Notes under the pieces: model-generated | Databases searched by the model: none | The model's input: the letters and a program-made list of their open reading frames with translations, nothing else | What the model was told of the DNA's origin: nothing | Program-made: the position numbers and the translations under genes | Shown: in pieces, positions 1 through 5,730 of the stretch | How positions within the stretch are numbered: the stretch's first letter is position 1 | How the letters are laid out: every line of letters begins with the position of its first letter | Origin: Nanobdellota archaeon | Lineage (GTDB): Archaea > Aenigmatarchaeota > Aenigmatarchaeia > QMZP01 | Length of the DNA stretch: 6,999 nucleotides | Assembly: GCA_018818465.1 (NCBI GenBank) | Contig: JAHIRU010000016.1 | Coordinates: forward strand, 1-6,999 | Reading direction: 5' to 3'

Positions 1-23
1 ACTTAAGAAAAGAGATTAAATGT

Positions 24-1190
24 ATGCTAAAAGATCTACGGCTTTATCCTTCTATTAATTATAACGGCAAGGAAACAATTTCTATAAAAGCTATAACAGA
101 AAAAGGTGAATTTATCAGTTTTGTACCTTCTGGCGCTTCGCGCGGAGTGCATGAAGTCAAGGAGCTCTCTTTCAGCGAGATAAAAAAGAATTTTTCCAGC
201 ATAAGACAACAGCTGATAGGTATTAACGAATTTGAATGGAGATCTGTCGACGACTTTCTAAGAAAAACAGATAAGAGTTATGATTTTTCAAATATTGGTG
301 GCAATTTAACGCTTGCTATATCAATTGCTATGACAAAGGCTGCAATGAGCAATGATTTATGGAGACTCAACGGTCTAAAAAAAGAATTCCCATTTCCGCT
401 GTCAAATCTTATAGGTGGTGGAATACATGGTGGTGGAAACGATTTTCAGGAATTCCTCATTTTACCTCATAGAGCTAAAACAATTGAAGAAGCAGTTGAA
501 ACCAATCTGGATGTATGGAAAACAATTGGTGAAGAGCTTAAGAACAGAAGCTCGTTTTATGGAAGAAATTTGGAAAATGCCTGGATGTCTGAAATGGATG
601 ACACAAGAACATTAGATTTTATTTCATACATAACAGACGATTGGAATGTTAAATTAGGTGTTGATTTTGCTGCTTCACATCTATGGAAAAACGGGTCTTA
701 TGTTTACAAAAAATCAAATAAAAAACTAACAGCAGAGAAGCATTTTGAATTCATTGAGGAATTGATAAAAAAATACAATCTTTTCTATATAGAAGATCCT
801 TTTCATGAAGAGGACTTCAAAGCTTTTGCAGAACTCAGAAAGAAATTCAAAGACAAATTAATAGTTGGTGATGATCTCTTCTGCACGCGCACTGCACGAC
901 TTAAAAACTCTATCAAAAAAGATTCTGCTAATGGTGCTGTAGTTAAACCAAATCAGGTAGGTCTTCTCTCAAAAGCAGAAGAATTTGTCAAAGAATGCAA
1001 AACAAACAACATAACACCTGTAATGGCTCACCGTTCTGGTGAAACAGCAGACACATTTATAGCTGATCTGGCAATAGCCTGGCAGACGCCTATCATAAAA
1101 ACAGCTGTCACAGGCCCTGACTCACCAAAAATCAACCGCCTTATGCAGCTATGGCATGAAGTTCCTGATGCTAAGATGAGTGAATTATAA
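24..1190 (+). CDS. eno: Divergent enolase (2-phosphoglycerate dehydratase)
   Basis: Enolase interconverts 2-phosphoglycerate and phosphoenolpyruvate in cytosolic glycolysis/gluconeogenesis. Family motifs appear in order: SGASRG (residues 36-41, usually SGASTG), the His-containing IHGGG loop (134-138), QEF with the expected acidic residue (E143), GVDFA (212-216), YIEDP (255-259), VGDDL (281-285), VKPNQVG with the catalytic-base Lys (K308), HRSGET (336-341) and IKT (K359). At 388 residues it is shorter than the usual 410-430. Several signatures are altered: SGASTG has Arg for Thr, HRSGETED reads HRSGETAD, IKTG reads IKTA, and the GDEGG block is replaced by a segment around NLENAW, where E184 may stand in for the general-acid Glu. 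It is therefore probably an active but fast-evolving enolase; a changed substrate is possible. The ATG at 24 is the first plausible start, with only 23 nt of upstream sequence visible. Its stop overlaps the next gene's stop on the other strand. Confidence 0.85.
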   Translation: MLKDLRLYPSINYNGKETISIKAITEKGEFISFVPSGASRGVHEVKELSFSEIKKNFSSIRQQLIGINEFEWRSVDDFLRKTDKSYDFSNIGGNLTLAISIAMTKAAMSNDLWRLNGLKKEFPFPLSNLIGGGIHGGGNDFQEFLILPHRAKTIEEAVETNLDVWKTIGEELKNRSSFYGRNLENAWMSEMDDTRTLDFISYITDDWNVKLGVDFAASHLWKNGSYVYKKSNKKLTAEKHFEFIEELIKKYNLFYIEDPFHEEDFKAFAELRKKFKDKLIVGDDLFCTRTARLKNSIKKDSANGAVVKPNQVGLLSKAEEFVKECKTNNITPVMAHRSGETADTFIADLAIAWQTPIIKTAVTGPDSPKINRLMQLWHEVPDAKMSEL

Positions 1191-1619
1191 GTTCAATAAT
1201 TTACGAGTTTTTAACACTCTGTTCCTATAAGCTAAACCTTCAAAAATGCCTGGATGAAATTCATTAGAAGCTCTATTTAGAACATATGTTTCCATATCTC
1301 TAAATCCGTTTAGCCCATAAAAATAATTAAAACCATCAGGTCCATGGCATTCTATTTCGAAACAATCCTTTACACTTTCTAATAAAATAATACCGACTAA
1401 TATGTCATCATTTATTTTTCCATATTGATCTGAAAATCTATCTATATTATTATATGTTTTTCCCCTGAGCTGATTTTTAGTAATTGGTGTATTTTTATTA
1501 TTTTTATCACACCAACAAAAAACATCATCCACAGCATTATTAACAATTGAATATATGTCTATATCAACATATTCTTTTACATAACTTCTTTCTAATGACT
1601 CTAATACAGACGATTCCAT
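1185..1619 (-). CDS. Hypothetical protein, 144 aa, unrecognised
   Basis: I do not recognise this protein. It is an acidic-to-neutral soluble protein of 144 residues with no signal peptide or membrane segment. The N-terminal third looks helical (residues 1-35). A Cys-rich spot, FCWC, lies at about 34-37, and a further Cys pair occurs near 87 and 92 in a C-F-E-I-E-C run, which might bind metal; this is speculative. The centre is rich in Asn and Asp, and the C-terminus is basic (RNRVLKTRKLLNL). The gene is convergent with enolase, and the two stop codons share the palindrome TTATAA at 1185-1190. It is preceded by the same promoter-like box and leader box as the next minus-strand gene, so the two are probably expressed together as separate transcripts. 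That shared upstream element is the best evidence that the gene is real. Confidence 0.6.
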   Translation of the reverse strand: MESSVLESLERSYVKEYVDIDIYSIVNNAVDDVFCWCDKNNKNTPITKNQLRGKTYNNIDRFSDQYGKINDDILVGIILLESVKDCFEIECHGPDGFNYFYGLNGFRDMETYVLNRASNEFHPGIFEGLAYRNRVLKTRKLLNL

Positions 1620-1628
1620 ACCTAACTC

Positions 1629-1685
1629 AGAAATAGACTAGGTTTAATCCTGTTTATAGTAAGATTACAACTCTATTTAAAGATT
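1629..1685 (-). promoter_or_regulatory. Promoter plus leader box of the 1185-1619 gene
   Basis: On the minus strand, box A reads AATCTTTAAATA (1685-1674), a good archaeal TATA box with its flanking BRE position. Box B reads CTAGTCTATTTCT (1641-1629), 32 nt further on. Both boxes recur exactly upstream of the gene at 1696-2139. With a start site about 25 nt after the TATA box, box B would lie at or just after the start of the transcript, ahead of the ATG at 1619. That position suits a DNA operator or a 5'-UTR element. Confidence 0.6.
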
Positions 1686-1695
1686 CTACAGGTTA

Positions 1696-2139
1696 TCACC
1701 AGTATTCACCATCAAGATTTTTGCCCTTTCCGTTTACCTTGTTACTTTGTTTTCCGTTACTGTTTCCAGGATTATAAAACTGCAATGCTAAGTTCATAGC
1801 TTCAAATGCTTCATTTTCCTTAGTAATTTTAAAAAATGACTTCTGTCTTATCATGTTAAGAGCCTGATTAGCCATAAAAGTGAATTCTCTTTTGCCTAGA
1901 AGATTATCATTATCTGGATATCCTGAAAAAATTTTTCTGAGGTCTATATATTCTTCACCACCAGACATTTCCTCTATCTTGCGATGTAAATAACTATTTT
2001 TACTAAGAATAGGTTCCTCAGTGAAGATAACATCCATAGGATCTTCTGAGTATTGTACTGGATTACTATCAATTTCCCTGAATAAATTAGAAAAACGACC
2101 AAGTGCTTCAAATATAGGATATACTGAAAGTTTTATCAT
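1696..2139 (-). CDS. Hypothetical protein, 147 aa, unrecognised
   Basis: I do not recognise this protein. It is predicted soluble and mostly helical over residues 1-120 (for example MSGGEEYIDLRKIF near 58-71 and MANQALNMIRQKSFF near 89-103). It ends in a Gly/Asn/Lys-rich, probably disordered tail (about 122-142) finishing DGEYW. There is no signal peptide, membrane segment or recognisable catalytic motif. I see no clear similarity to the neighbouring minus-strand protein (1185-1619), but both carry the same upstream boxes, which argues for shared regulation. It is divergent from rpsB, with 133 nt between the two start codons. Confidence 0.6.
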   Translation of the reverse strand: MIKLSVYPIFEALGRFSNLFREIDSNPVQYSEDPMDVIFTEEPILSKNSYLHRKIEEMSGGEEYIDLRKIFSGYPDNDNLLGKREFTFMANQALNMIRQKSFFKITKENEAFEAMNLALQFYNPGNSNGKQSNKVNGKGKNLDGEYW

Positions 2140-2146
2140 ATTTCAA

Positions 2147-2201
2147 AGAAATAGACTAGATTACTCTGCTAATAATATGTTCTTGCCTTTATTTAAAGAT
2201 T
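2147..2201 (-). promoter_or_regulatory. Promoter plus leader box of the 1696-2139 gene
   Basis: On the minus strand this is box A AATCTTTAAATA (2201-2190) followed after 30 nt by box B CTAGTCTATTTCT (2159-2147), then the ATG at 2139. Both boxes match the copy at 1629-1685 exactly over 12 and 13 nt, while the sequence between them is not conserved and differs by 2 nt in length. That is the pattern expected of two separate protein- or RNA-level signals rather than a recent duplication of the whole region. Confidence 0.6.
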
Positions 2202-2242
2202 TATAAATAATTACAACAACTGTTACCAATATATAAGTTAAC

Positions 2243-2255
2243 TATATAATTATAT
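2243..2255 (+). promoter_or_regulatory. TATA box of rpsB, with overlapping palindrome
   Basis: TATATAAT (2243-2250) starts 30 nt upstream of the rpsB ATG at 2273, the spacing expected for an archaeal promoter giving a leaderless or nearly leaderless transcript. It overlaps a perfect 12-nt palindrome, ATATAATTATAT (2244-2255). The palindrome could be an operator, but in such AT-rich DNA it may be chance. A second TATA-like run, ATATATAAG at 2230-2238, is a weaker alternative. Confidence 0.5.
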
Positions 2256-2272
2256 CGATACAATGTGGTTAT

Positions 2273-2914
2273 ATGGCAGAAAAGAAAGAACCTGAAATGC
2301 TTGTAGAGAAGACGCAATACCTAACTGCAGGTGTACATATAGGCATGAAATCATGCACACCCTACATGAAATCTTTTGTTTACAAGATAAGGGATGACGG
2401 TTTAGCGGTGTTTAACTTACAAAAGGTGGATGAAAGAATAAAAACAGGAGCAAAATTCCTGTCCAAATTCAATAATGTCATGATTGTTTCAAGAAAGGAT
2501 AGCGCTGCAAAATCAATAACAGCTTTTGCTGAAGCAACTGATTCAAAGGTTGTTTCTGGAAGATTCTCACCAGGAACATTAACAAACCCTTCTTACAAGG
2601 ACTTTTATGAGCCTGATGCTGTTTTTGTTATAGATCCGCTTATAGATGAGCAGGTTATTAAAGAAGCTAAAAAGAAAAGAGTTCCAATAATTGCTTTTTG
2701 TGATACTTTCAATTCAGCTAAAGATGTAGATTATGTTATACCAGTCAACAACAACGGTAAAAAGGCTTTGGTACTGGTTTTATGGATATTAGCAAGAGAA
2801 ATACAAAAGAATCGTGGAAAGAAATTCTCAATGACTGTTAAAGACTTCGGAGACGAAGAATCAAGTGATGTAAAGACGACTGAAAGTCGTCATCGATACA
2901 ATAAACAAATATAA
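2273..2914 (+). CDS. rpsB: Small ribosomal subunit protein uS2
   Basis: uS2 sits on the head-body junction of the 30S subunit and helps recruit mRNA. The sequence matches the archaeal form: GVHIG (20-24), the run GRFSPGTLTNP (97-107) that is characteristic of archaeal/eukaryotic uS2, AVFVIDP (116-122), PIIAFCDT (138-145) and VIPVNNNGKKAL (155-166). The bacterial coiled-coil insertion is absent. The length of 213 aa is normal for archaea. The last residues, roughly 200-213, do not resemble the family; they are encoded by DNA that forms the stem-loop leader of the next gene, so this tail may simply be read-through of a regulatory element. The ATG at 2273 fits the TATA box 30 nt upstream. It is followed after 17 nt by the eL19 gene. 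Confidence 0.96.
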   Translation: MAEKKEPEMLVEKTQYLTAGVHIGMKSCTPYMKSFVYKIRDDGLAVFNLQKVDERIKTGAKFLSKFNNVMIVSRKDSAAKSITAFAEATDSKVVSGRFSPGTLTNPSYKDFYEPDAVFVIDPLIDEQVIKEAKKKRVPIIAFCDTFNSAKDVDYVIPVNNNGKKALVLVLWILAREIQKNRGKKFSMTVKDFGDEESSDVKTTESRHRYNKQI

Positions 2915-2934
2915 TAGAGGAATTAGATAGTATG
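2875..2934 (+). promoter_or_regulatory. eL19 leader: stem-loop plus conserved start-proximal block
   Basis: A 7-bp stem GACGACT/AGTCGTC (2875-2881 with 2885-2891) closes a GAA triloop inside the 3' end of rpsB. Starting at the 3' arm, 50 nt up to the eL19 ATG (2885-2934) match the corresponding 50 nt upstream of uL18 at 43 positions by my count. The block contains AAATATAA (2907-2914), exactly 17 nt before the ATG, and an SD-like GAGG (2917-2920). It could be a promoter following a terminator hairpin, or an RNA element for control by a ribosomal protein. Confidence 0.65.
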
Positions 2935-3519
2935 GATTTAAAATCTCAAAAAGAAATTGCAAGCAAGATATTGAAGTGTGGAAAAACACGTGTAAAAGTT
3001 ACTGCCGATAAGGACGTGGAAGAAGCACTTACAAGAAATGATATAAGAGATTTGATACAAAGAGGTCTAATAAAAAAAATCCAAAAAAAAGGAACATCAA
3101 AAGCTTATTCTAAACAAAGACTAGCACAAAAAAAGAGAGGACGCAAGAAAAGTTTCGGAAGCAGGAAGGGTACAATGAAAGCTCGAATAAAAAACGATAA
3201 AAAGGATTGGCTTGCAGTTGTGAGACCTTTAAGAAGATTAATTAAAAAACTTCTCGATGATGAAAGAATTAGCAGAAAAGATTATACAAACCTTTATCGT
3301 AAAATAAAGGGTGGCTTCTTTAGAAACAAAAAGCACTTGCTATCATACTTAAAGACTCAGGAAATGTTAAAGGAAAGAACTTCAACTAAAAAACCAGCAA
3401 AGAAAGAAGTAAAAATTGAAACTAAAACCAAAAAAGAAAAGCCAAAAGAAGAACCTAAGAAAGAGAAAAAAGTGAAAGCAGAAAAGAAAGCAAAAACTAA
3501 GAAGGAAAGTGACAAATAG
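2932..3519 (+). CDS. rpl19e: Large ribosomal subunit protein eL19
   Basis: eL19 is an archaeal/eukaryotic 50S protein that binds 23S rRNA near the subunit interface. The sequence matches through residue ~148: an N-terminal LKSQKEIASKILKCGKTRV-type start, the helix EALTRNDIRDLIQRGLI (31-47), the basic segment KKRGRKKSFGSRKGTMKAR (67-85), WLAVVRPLRRLIKKL (93-107), and YRKIKGGFFRNKKHLLSYL (122-140). Residues ~150-195 form an added tail made almost only of Lys, Glu, Thr, Pro and Ala, presumably disordered; standard archaeal eL19 is about 150 aa. In most archaea eL19 and uL18 are neighbours within the long spc-type operon (eL32-eL19-uL18-uS5). Here only the eL19-uL18 pair remains and it follows uS2, so the operon has been broken up. 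Its TAG stop supplies the first base of the uL18 leader stem. Confidence 0.95.
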   Translation: MDLKSQKEIASKILKCGKTRVKVTADKDVEEALTRNDIRDLIQRGLIKKIQKKGTSKAYSKQRLAQKKRGRKKSFGSRKGTMKARIKNDKKDWLAVVRPLRRLIKKLLDDERISRKDYTNLYRKIKGGFFRNKKHLLSYLKTQEMLKERTSTKKPAKKEVKIETKTKKEKPKEEPKKEKKVKAEKKAKTKKESDK

Positions 3520-3591
3520 ACGACTTACATATATTGGATATAGTCGTCATCAACTCAATAATCAAATATAATCAAGGAATTAGATATTATG
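3519..3591 (+). promoter_or_regulatory. uL18 leader: stem-loop plus conserved start-proximal block
   Basis: The stem GACGACT/AGTCGTC (3519-3525 with 3542-3548) is the same as that upstream of eL19, but the loop here is 16 nt instead of 3. The 50 nt from the 3' arm to the ATG (3542-3591) align without gaps to 2885-2934. AAATATAA (3564-3571) again lies exactly 17 nt before the ATG, next to AAGGAATTAGAT. A conserved stem with a variable loop length fits an RNA structure better than a DNA operator. Confidence 0.65.
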
Positions 3592-4104
3592 AAGATGGGC
3601 AAGACTTACATAGTACCTCATAAGAGAAGAAGAAAACAAAAAACAGATTACAGGCTTCGCCTTACTCTAATTAAATCAGGCAAGCCAAGATTTGCTGTCA
3701 GAAGAACCGCAAACAATACAACATGCCAGATAATTGATTATGATTCTAAAGGAGACAGGACAATAGTTTCTGTTAATAGTTTGGACATAAAAAAACTTGG
3801 ATGGAAGGGCCACTGTGGTAACTTATCATCCGCATATTTAATAGGATTGTTATGCGGTATGGAAGCAAAGAAAAAGAAGATTAATGAAGCTATTCTGGAT
3901 ATTGGGTTGCAATCATCCAAGTCCTCAAGACTCTTTGCTGCGCTTAAGGGCGCAATCGATGCTGATTTGAATGTTCCTCATTCAGAAGAGATTATACCAA
4001 AAGAAGAAAGAATAAAGGGATCTGATAAAAGCTTTGAAGATGTCAAGAAAAAGATTCTAGGCGGAAAAAATATAAGTAAAGAAACTAAAGATACTAAAAA
4101 GTAA
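3589..4104 (+). CDS. rpl18: Large ribosomal subunit protein uL18
   Basis: uL18 binds 5S rRNA in the central protuberance of the 50S subunit. Recognisable archaeal uL18 blocks are the basic N-terminus PHKRRRKQKTDYRLRLTLIKSGKPRFAVRR (split around residues 10-39), the strand ending in an Ile-Ile-Asp-Tyr (48-51), LGWKGHCGNLSSAYLIGLL (71-89), the Lys-rich AKKKKINEAILDIGL (93-107), RLFAALKGAIDADLNVPHSEEIIP (114-137) and ERIKG (140-144). The C-terminal ~25 residues are a Lys/Asp-rich tail. The ATG at 3589 is chosen over the in-frame ATG at 3595 because the gap-free alignment of its leader with that of eL19 places the start here. Confidence 0.95.
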   Translation: MKMGKTYIVPHKRRRKQKTDYRLRLTLIKSGKPRFAVRRTANNTTCQIIDYDSKGDRTIVSVNSLDIKKLGWKGHCGNLSSAYLIGLLCGMEAKKKKINEAILDIGLQSSKSSRLFAALKGAIDADLNVPHSEEIIPKEERIKGSDKSFEDVKKKILGGKNISKETKDTKK

Positions 4105-4117
4105 AAACACGGTTAAT

Positions 4118-4145
4118 AAATATAAACAAGAAATTGGTTAATATG
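4118..4145 (+). promoter_or_regulatory. aIF5A start-proximal element shared with eL19 and uL18
   Basis: AAATATAA (4118-4125) lies exactly 17 nt before the ATG at 4143, the same box and spacing as before eL19 and uL18. The intervening CAAGAAATT resembles CAAGGAATT of the uL18 leader. The GACGACT stem-loop is absent here. The shared spacing supports the ATG at 4143 over the upstream TTG at 4134. It may be a TATA box placed slightly closer than elsewhere in this window, or a translation signal. Confidence 0.5.
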
Positions 4146-4520
4146 GTACAAGCAAAGATGCTAAGAAAAAACGGTTATTGCATAGTTGATGACGAGCCAT
4201 GCAAAGTTATGAGCATACAGATTTCTAAAACAGGTAGACACGGTCATGCAAAAGCAAGAATAGAAGTAGAAGGCCTTTTCGACGGAAAGAAAAGAAATTT
4301 CTTCAAGAACGGCGAAGCTGAGATGGAAGTGCCAACAATAAAGAAAGGTACTGCACAGGTACTGTCGACCAGCGGCGACATAGCGCAGCTAATGAATATG
4401 GAAGACTACTCCACTTTTGAAGCAATGATACCAGAAGAATTCAAAGACGAATTGGAGTCAGGTGTTGAGGTAATATATTGGCAATGGGAAAACAAATTGG
4501 CTATAAAAGGACTTAAATAA
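4143..4520 (+). CDS. Translation factor aIF5A with Arg at the hypusine position
   Basis: aIF5A (IF-5A/EF-P family) rescues ribosomes stalled on difficult peptide bonds. The 125-residue product has the normal two-domain arrangement: an N-terminal SH3-like domain with GYCIVDDEPCKVMSI (11-25) and the exposed loop SKTGRHGHAKARI (28-40), then a C-terminal OB-fold. In the family consensus the loop reads KTGKHGHAK, and the Lys between Gly and His is converted to hypusine by deoxyhypusine synthase. Here codon AGA (4236-4238) gives Arg32, which that enzyme cannot modify. All surrounding loop residues are intact, so the gene does not look decayed. Bacterial EF-P offers a parallel, since some lineages carry a modified Arg at the tip. 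The ATG start is chosen from the leader shared with eL19 and uL18; a TTG at 4134 would add three residues. Confidence 0.93.
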   Translation: MVQAKMLRKNGYCIVDDEPCKVMSIQISKTGRHGHAKARIEVEGLFDGKKRNFFKNGEAEMEVPTIKKGTAQVLSTSGDIAQLMNMEDYSTFEAMIPEEFKDELESGVEVIYWQWENKLAIKGLK

Positions 4521-4541
4521 AATGCAGACTAATTATAATAC

Positions 4542-4763
4542 ATGAAAAAATCTATTCTAGCGTTAATATCTTCTTTGTTGACTTTAATTCCAGCAGTTTC
4601 TGCACAAAATTCAAATCCTTCTGGCTGGGCAACAGGCCCGTTCGGTGGGTTCTATAATGTGATGACAATAAGCTTCATGATCATTGCAATAGTGCTATTC
4701 ATCGGAATCAGCATCGTATACAACTCAACAAAGAAGAAGGGTTTTTGGATATTCAAACGATAA
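4542..4763 (+). CDS. Small signal-peptide/membrane protein, 73 aa, unrecognised
   Basis: I do not recognise this family. The sequence shows a clear N-terminal signal peptide: MKK, a hydrophobic core to about residue 16, and a likely cleavage site after AVSA (18-21). A short Asn/Ser/Gly-rich extracytoplasmic stretch follows (22-37), then one membrane segment (about 38-60, MTISFMIIAIVLFIGISIVY), and a basic cytoplasmic end (KKKGFWIFKR). The predicted topology is tail-in with the short loop outside. It starts 21 nt after aIF5A on the same strand, without an evident promoter of its own, so it is probably co-transcribed. It ends directly against the stop codon of the convergent tRNA thiolase. The composition suggests a small cell-envelope or membrane-complex subunit, but no function can be assigned. 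Confidence 0.7.
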   Translation: MKKSILALISSLLTLIPAVSAQNSNPSGWATGPFGGFYNVMTISFMIIAIVLFIGISIVYNSTKKKGFWIFKR

Positions 4764-5708
4764 TTATCGCCACAATTCACAGGTCTTGCATATTTCTTGA
4801 GCTGAAGGCTCGCCGCATTTTTTGCAGCGGATTAGTTTCTGCTTAACTCCAGTTTTCGCTAGCTTTCTGAATTGCGGAACAAGCTTGTCGAATGTTTCCA
4901 GAATCGAGAACTTGACTCCTGGATACTTTTTATCCAAATCATTCAAAAATATGAGCACGTCTTTCCTTACACCGCTTTTGTATGGGCACCATTTTTTATC
5001 TGTTCCGAAGTTCATTAATTTGGCATATAACTCTACTTCTTCTTCTGGTATTGCCCTGAAAGGCTTTATCCTCGGTATAAACAGCGATCCCCAGTCCTCA
5101 GACAAAGAGAAATCAGTAACTGCACCCATTCTGCTAGCGCGTGCAATGTCTCCGCGAATGTAGTTCATCATTGCAGCCTGAGCTTCGTCATCAAGGTTAT
5201 GGCCAACCGCAAGCTTGTCTGTTTTCAGTTCTCTTGCAATTTTGTTGAGCATGTATCTTCTGCCAACACCACAATAAGTGCATGGCTCTTTCAGTGTACC
5301 ATGTTTCTTTTTCAGTTCTTTGACTTTCTGGTCCATTGTTTTTCCGTACTCGTTCTTGAAAGAATAAATCTTGTGCTCTACACCCCACTCTCTGCACCAT
5401 TTTTTTGCAAGCTCTATTTGCTTTGTTCTTGCCTTTTCTATGCCTTCATCAATTGAAACAGCAATTAGTTTTGTTCCGGGAACATGACTGAAGGTTTTGT
5501 TTAAAATATACAATAAGCTAACAGAATCCTTACCGCCAGATAAACCTACAACTATTCTGTCACCCTTATTCACCATCTTATGATTTCTCATGGTAAGTTT
5601 AGCTTTCCTTTCTATTGAATGAATAAAGTGTTTTTTACAGACGTAGCTACCTTCATACCTTCTGTGAATCACTGCGGGCTTGCCGCATTTAGTGCATTTT
5701 TCTTTCAT
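4764..5708 (-). CDS. tRNA 2-thiolation protein, NcsA/Ncs6/TtuA family
   Basis: This ATP-pyrophosphatase family activates a tRNA uridine by adenylation so that sulfur can replace its 2-oxygen: U34 in NcsA/Ncs6 (CTU1), position 54 of the T-loop in TtuA. The sequence has an N-terminal zinc site (C5, C8, C24, H27), the PP-loop SGGKDS (57-62), CTYCG (C143, C146) and C241 in KKWCPYKS, which together match the three cysteines that hold a [4Fe-4S] cluster in TtuA, the conserved GHNLDDEAQ (169-177) and a C-terminal zinc ribbon (C295, C298, C307, C310). The length of 314 aa is normal. I cannot tell U34 from T54 specificity by sequence alone. The gene shares an upstream AT-rich promoter region with the divergent tRNA-Ser gene, a fitting tRNA-related neighbour, and it ends flush against the small membrane protein gene. 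Confidence 0.9.
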   Translation of the reverse strand: MKEKCTKCGKPAVIHRRYEGSYVCKKHFIHSIERKAKLTMRNHKMVNKGDRIVVGLSGGKDSVSLLYILNKTFSHVPGTKLIAVSIDEGIEKARTKQIELAKKWCREWGVEHKIYSFKNEYGKTMDQKVKELKKKHGTLKEPCTYCGVGRRYMLNKIARELKTDKLAVGHNLDDEAQAAMMNYIRGDIARASRMGAVTDFSLSEDWGSLFIPRIKPFRAIPEEEVELYAKLMNFGTDKKWCPYKSGVRKDVLIFLNDLDKKYPGVKFSILETFDKLVPQFRKLAKTGVKQKLIRCKKCGEPSAQEICKTCELWR

Positions 5709-5730
5709 AATAAATTCTTTACAAGCTTCC

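Noticed and set aside
247..257. GACGACT inside enolase as a third copy of the leader stem
   Set aside because: There is no matching AGTCGTC arm downstream and none of the conserved block follows.
415..615. Short open frame inside enolase; similar ones at 2021-2206 and 3738-3920
   Set aside because: Each overlaps a well-supported gene in another frame or strand and has no start signal of its own.
4134..4142. In-frame TTG at 4134 as the aIF5A start
   Set aside because: The ATG at 4143 keeps the 17-nt spacing to AAATATAA seen at eL19 and uL18, and the three extra residues do not resemble the family.
4531..4542. 12-nt repeat AATTATAATACA, also at 6843-6854
   Set aside because: Very AT-rich and short; expected by chance in this composition, and the two contexts (mRNA start, tRNA upstream) differ.
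5199..5456. Open frames on both strands inside the tRNA thiolase gene (also 4822-5163)
   Set aside because: They are antisense or shifted frames of a gene with a full set of conserved motifs, and their products look like nothing known.
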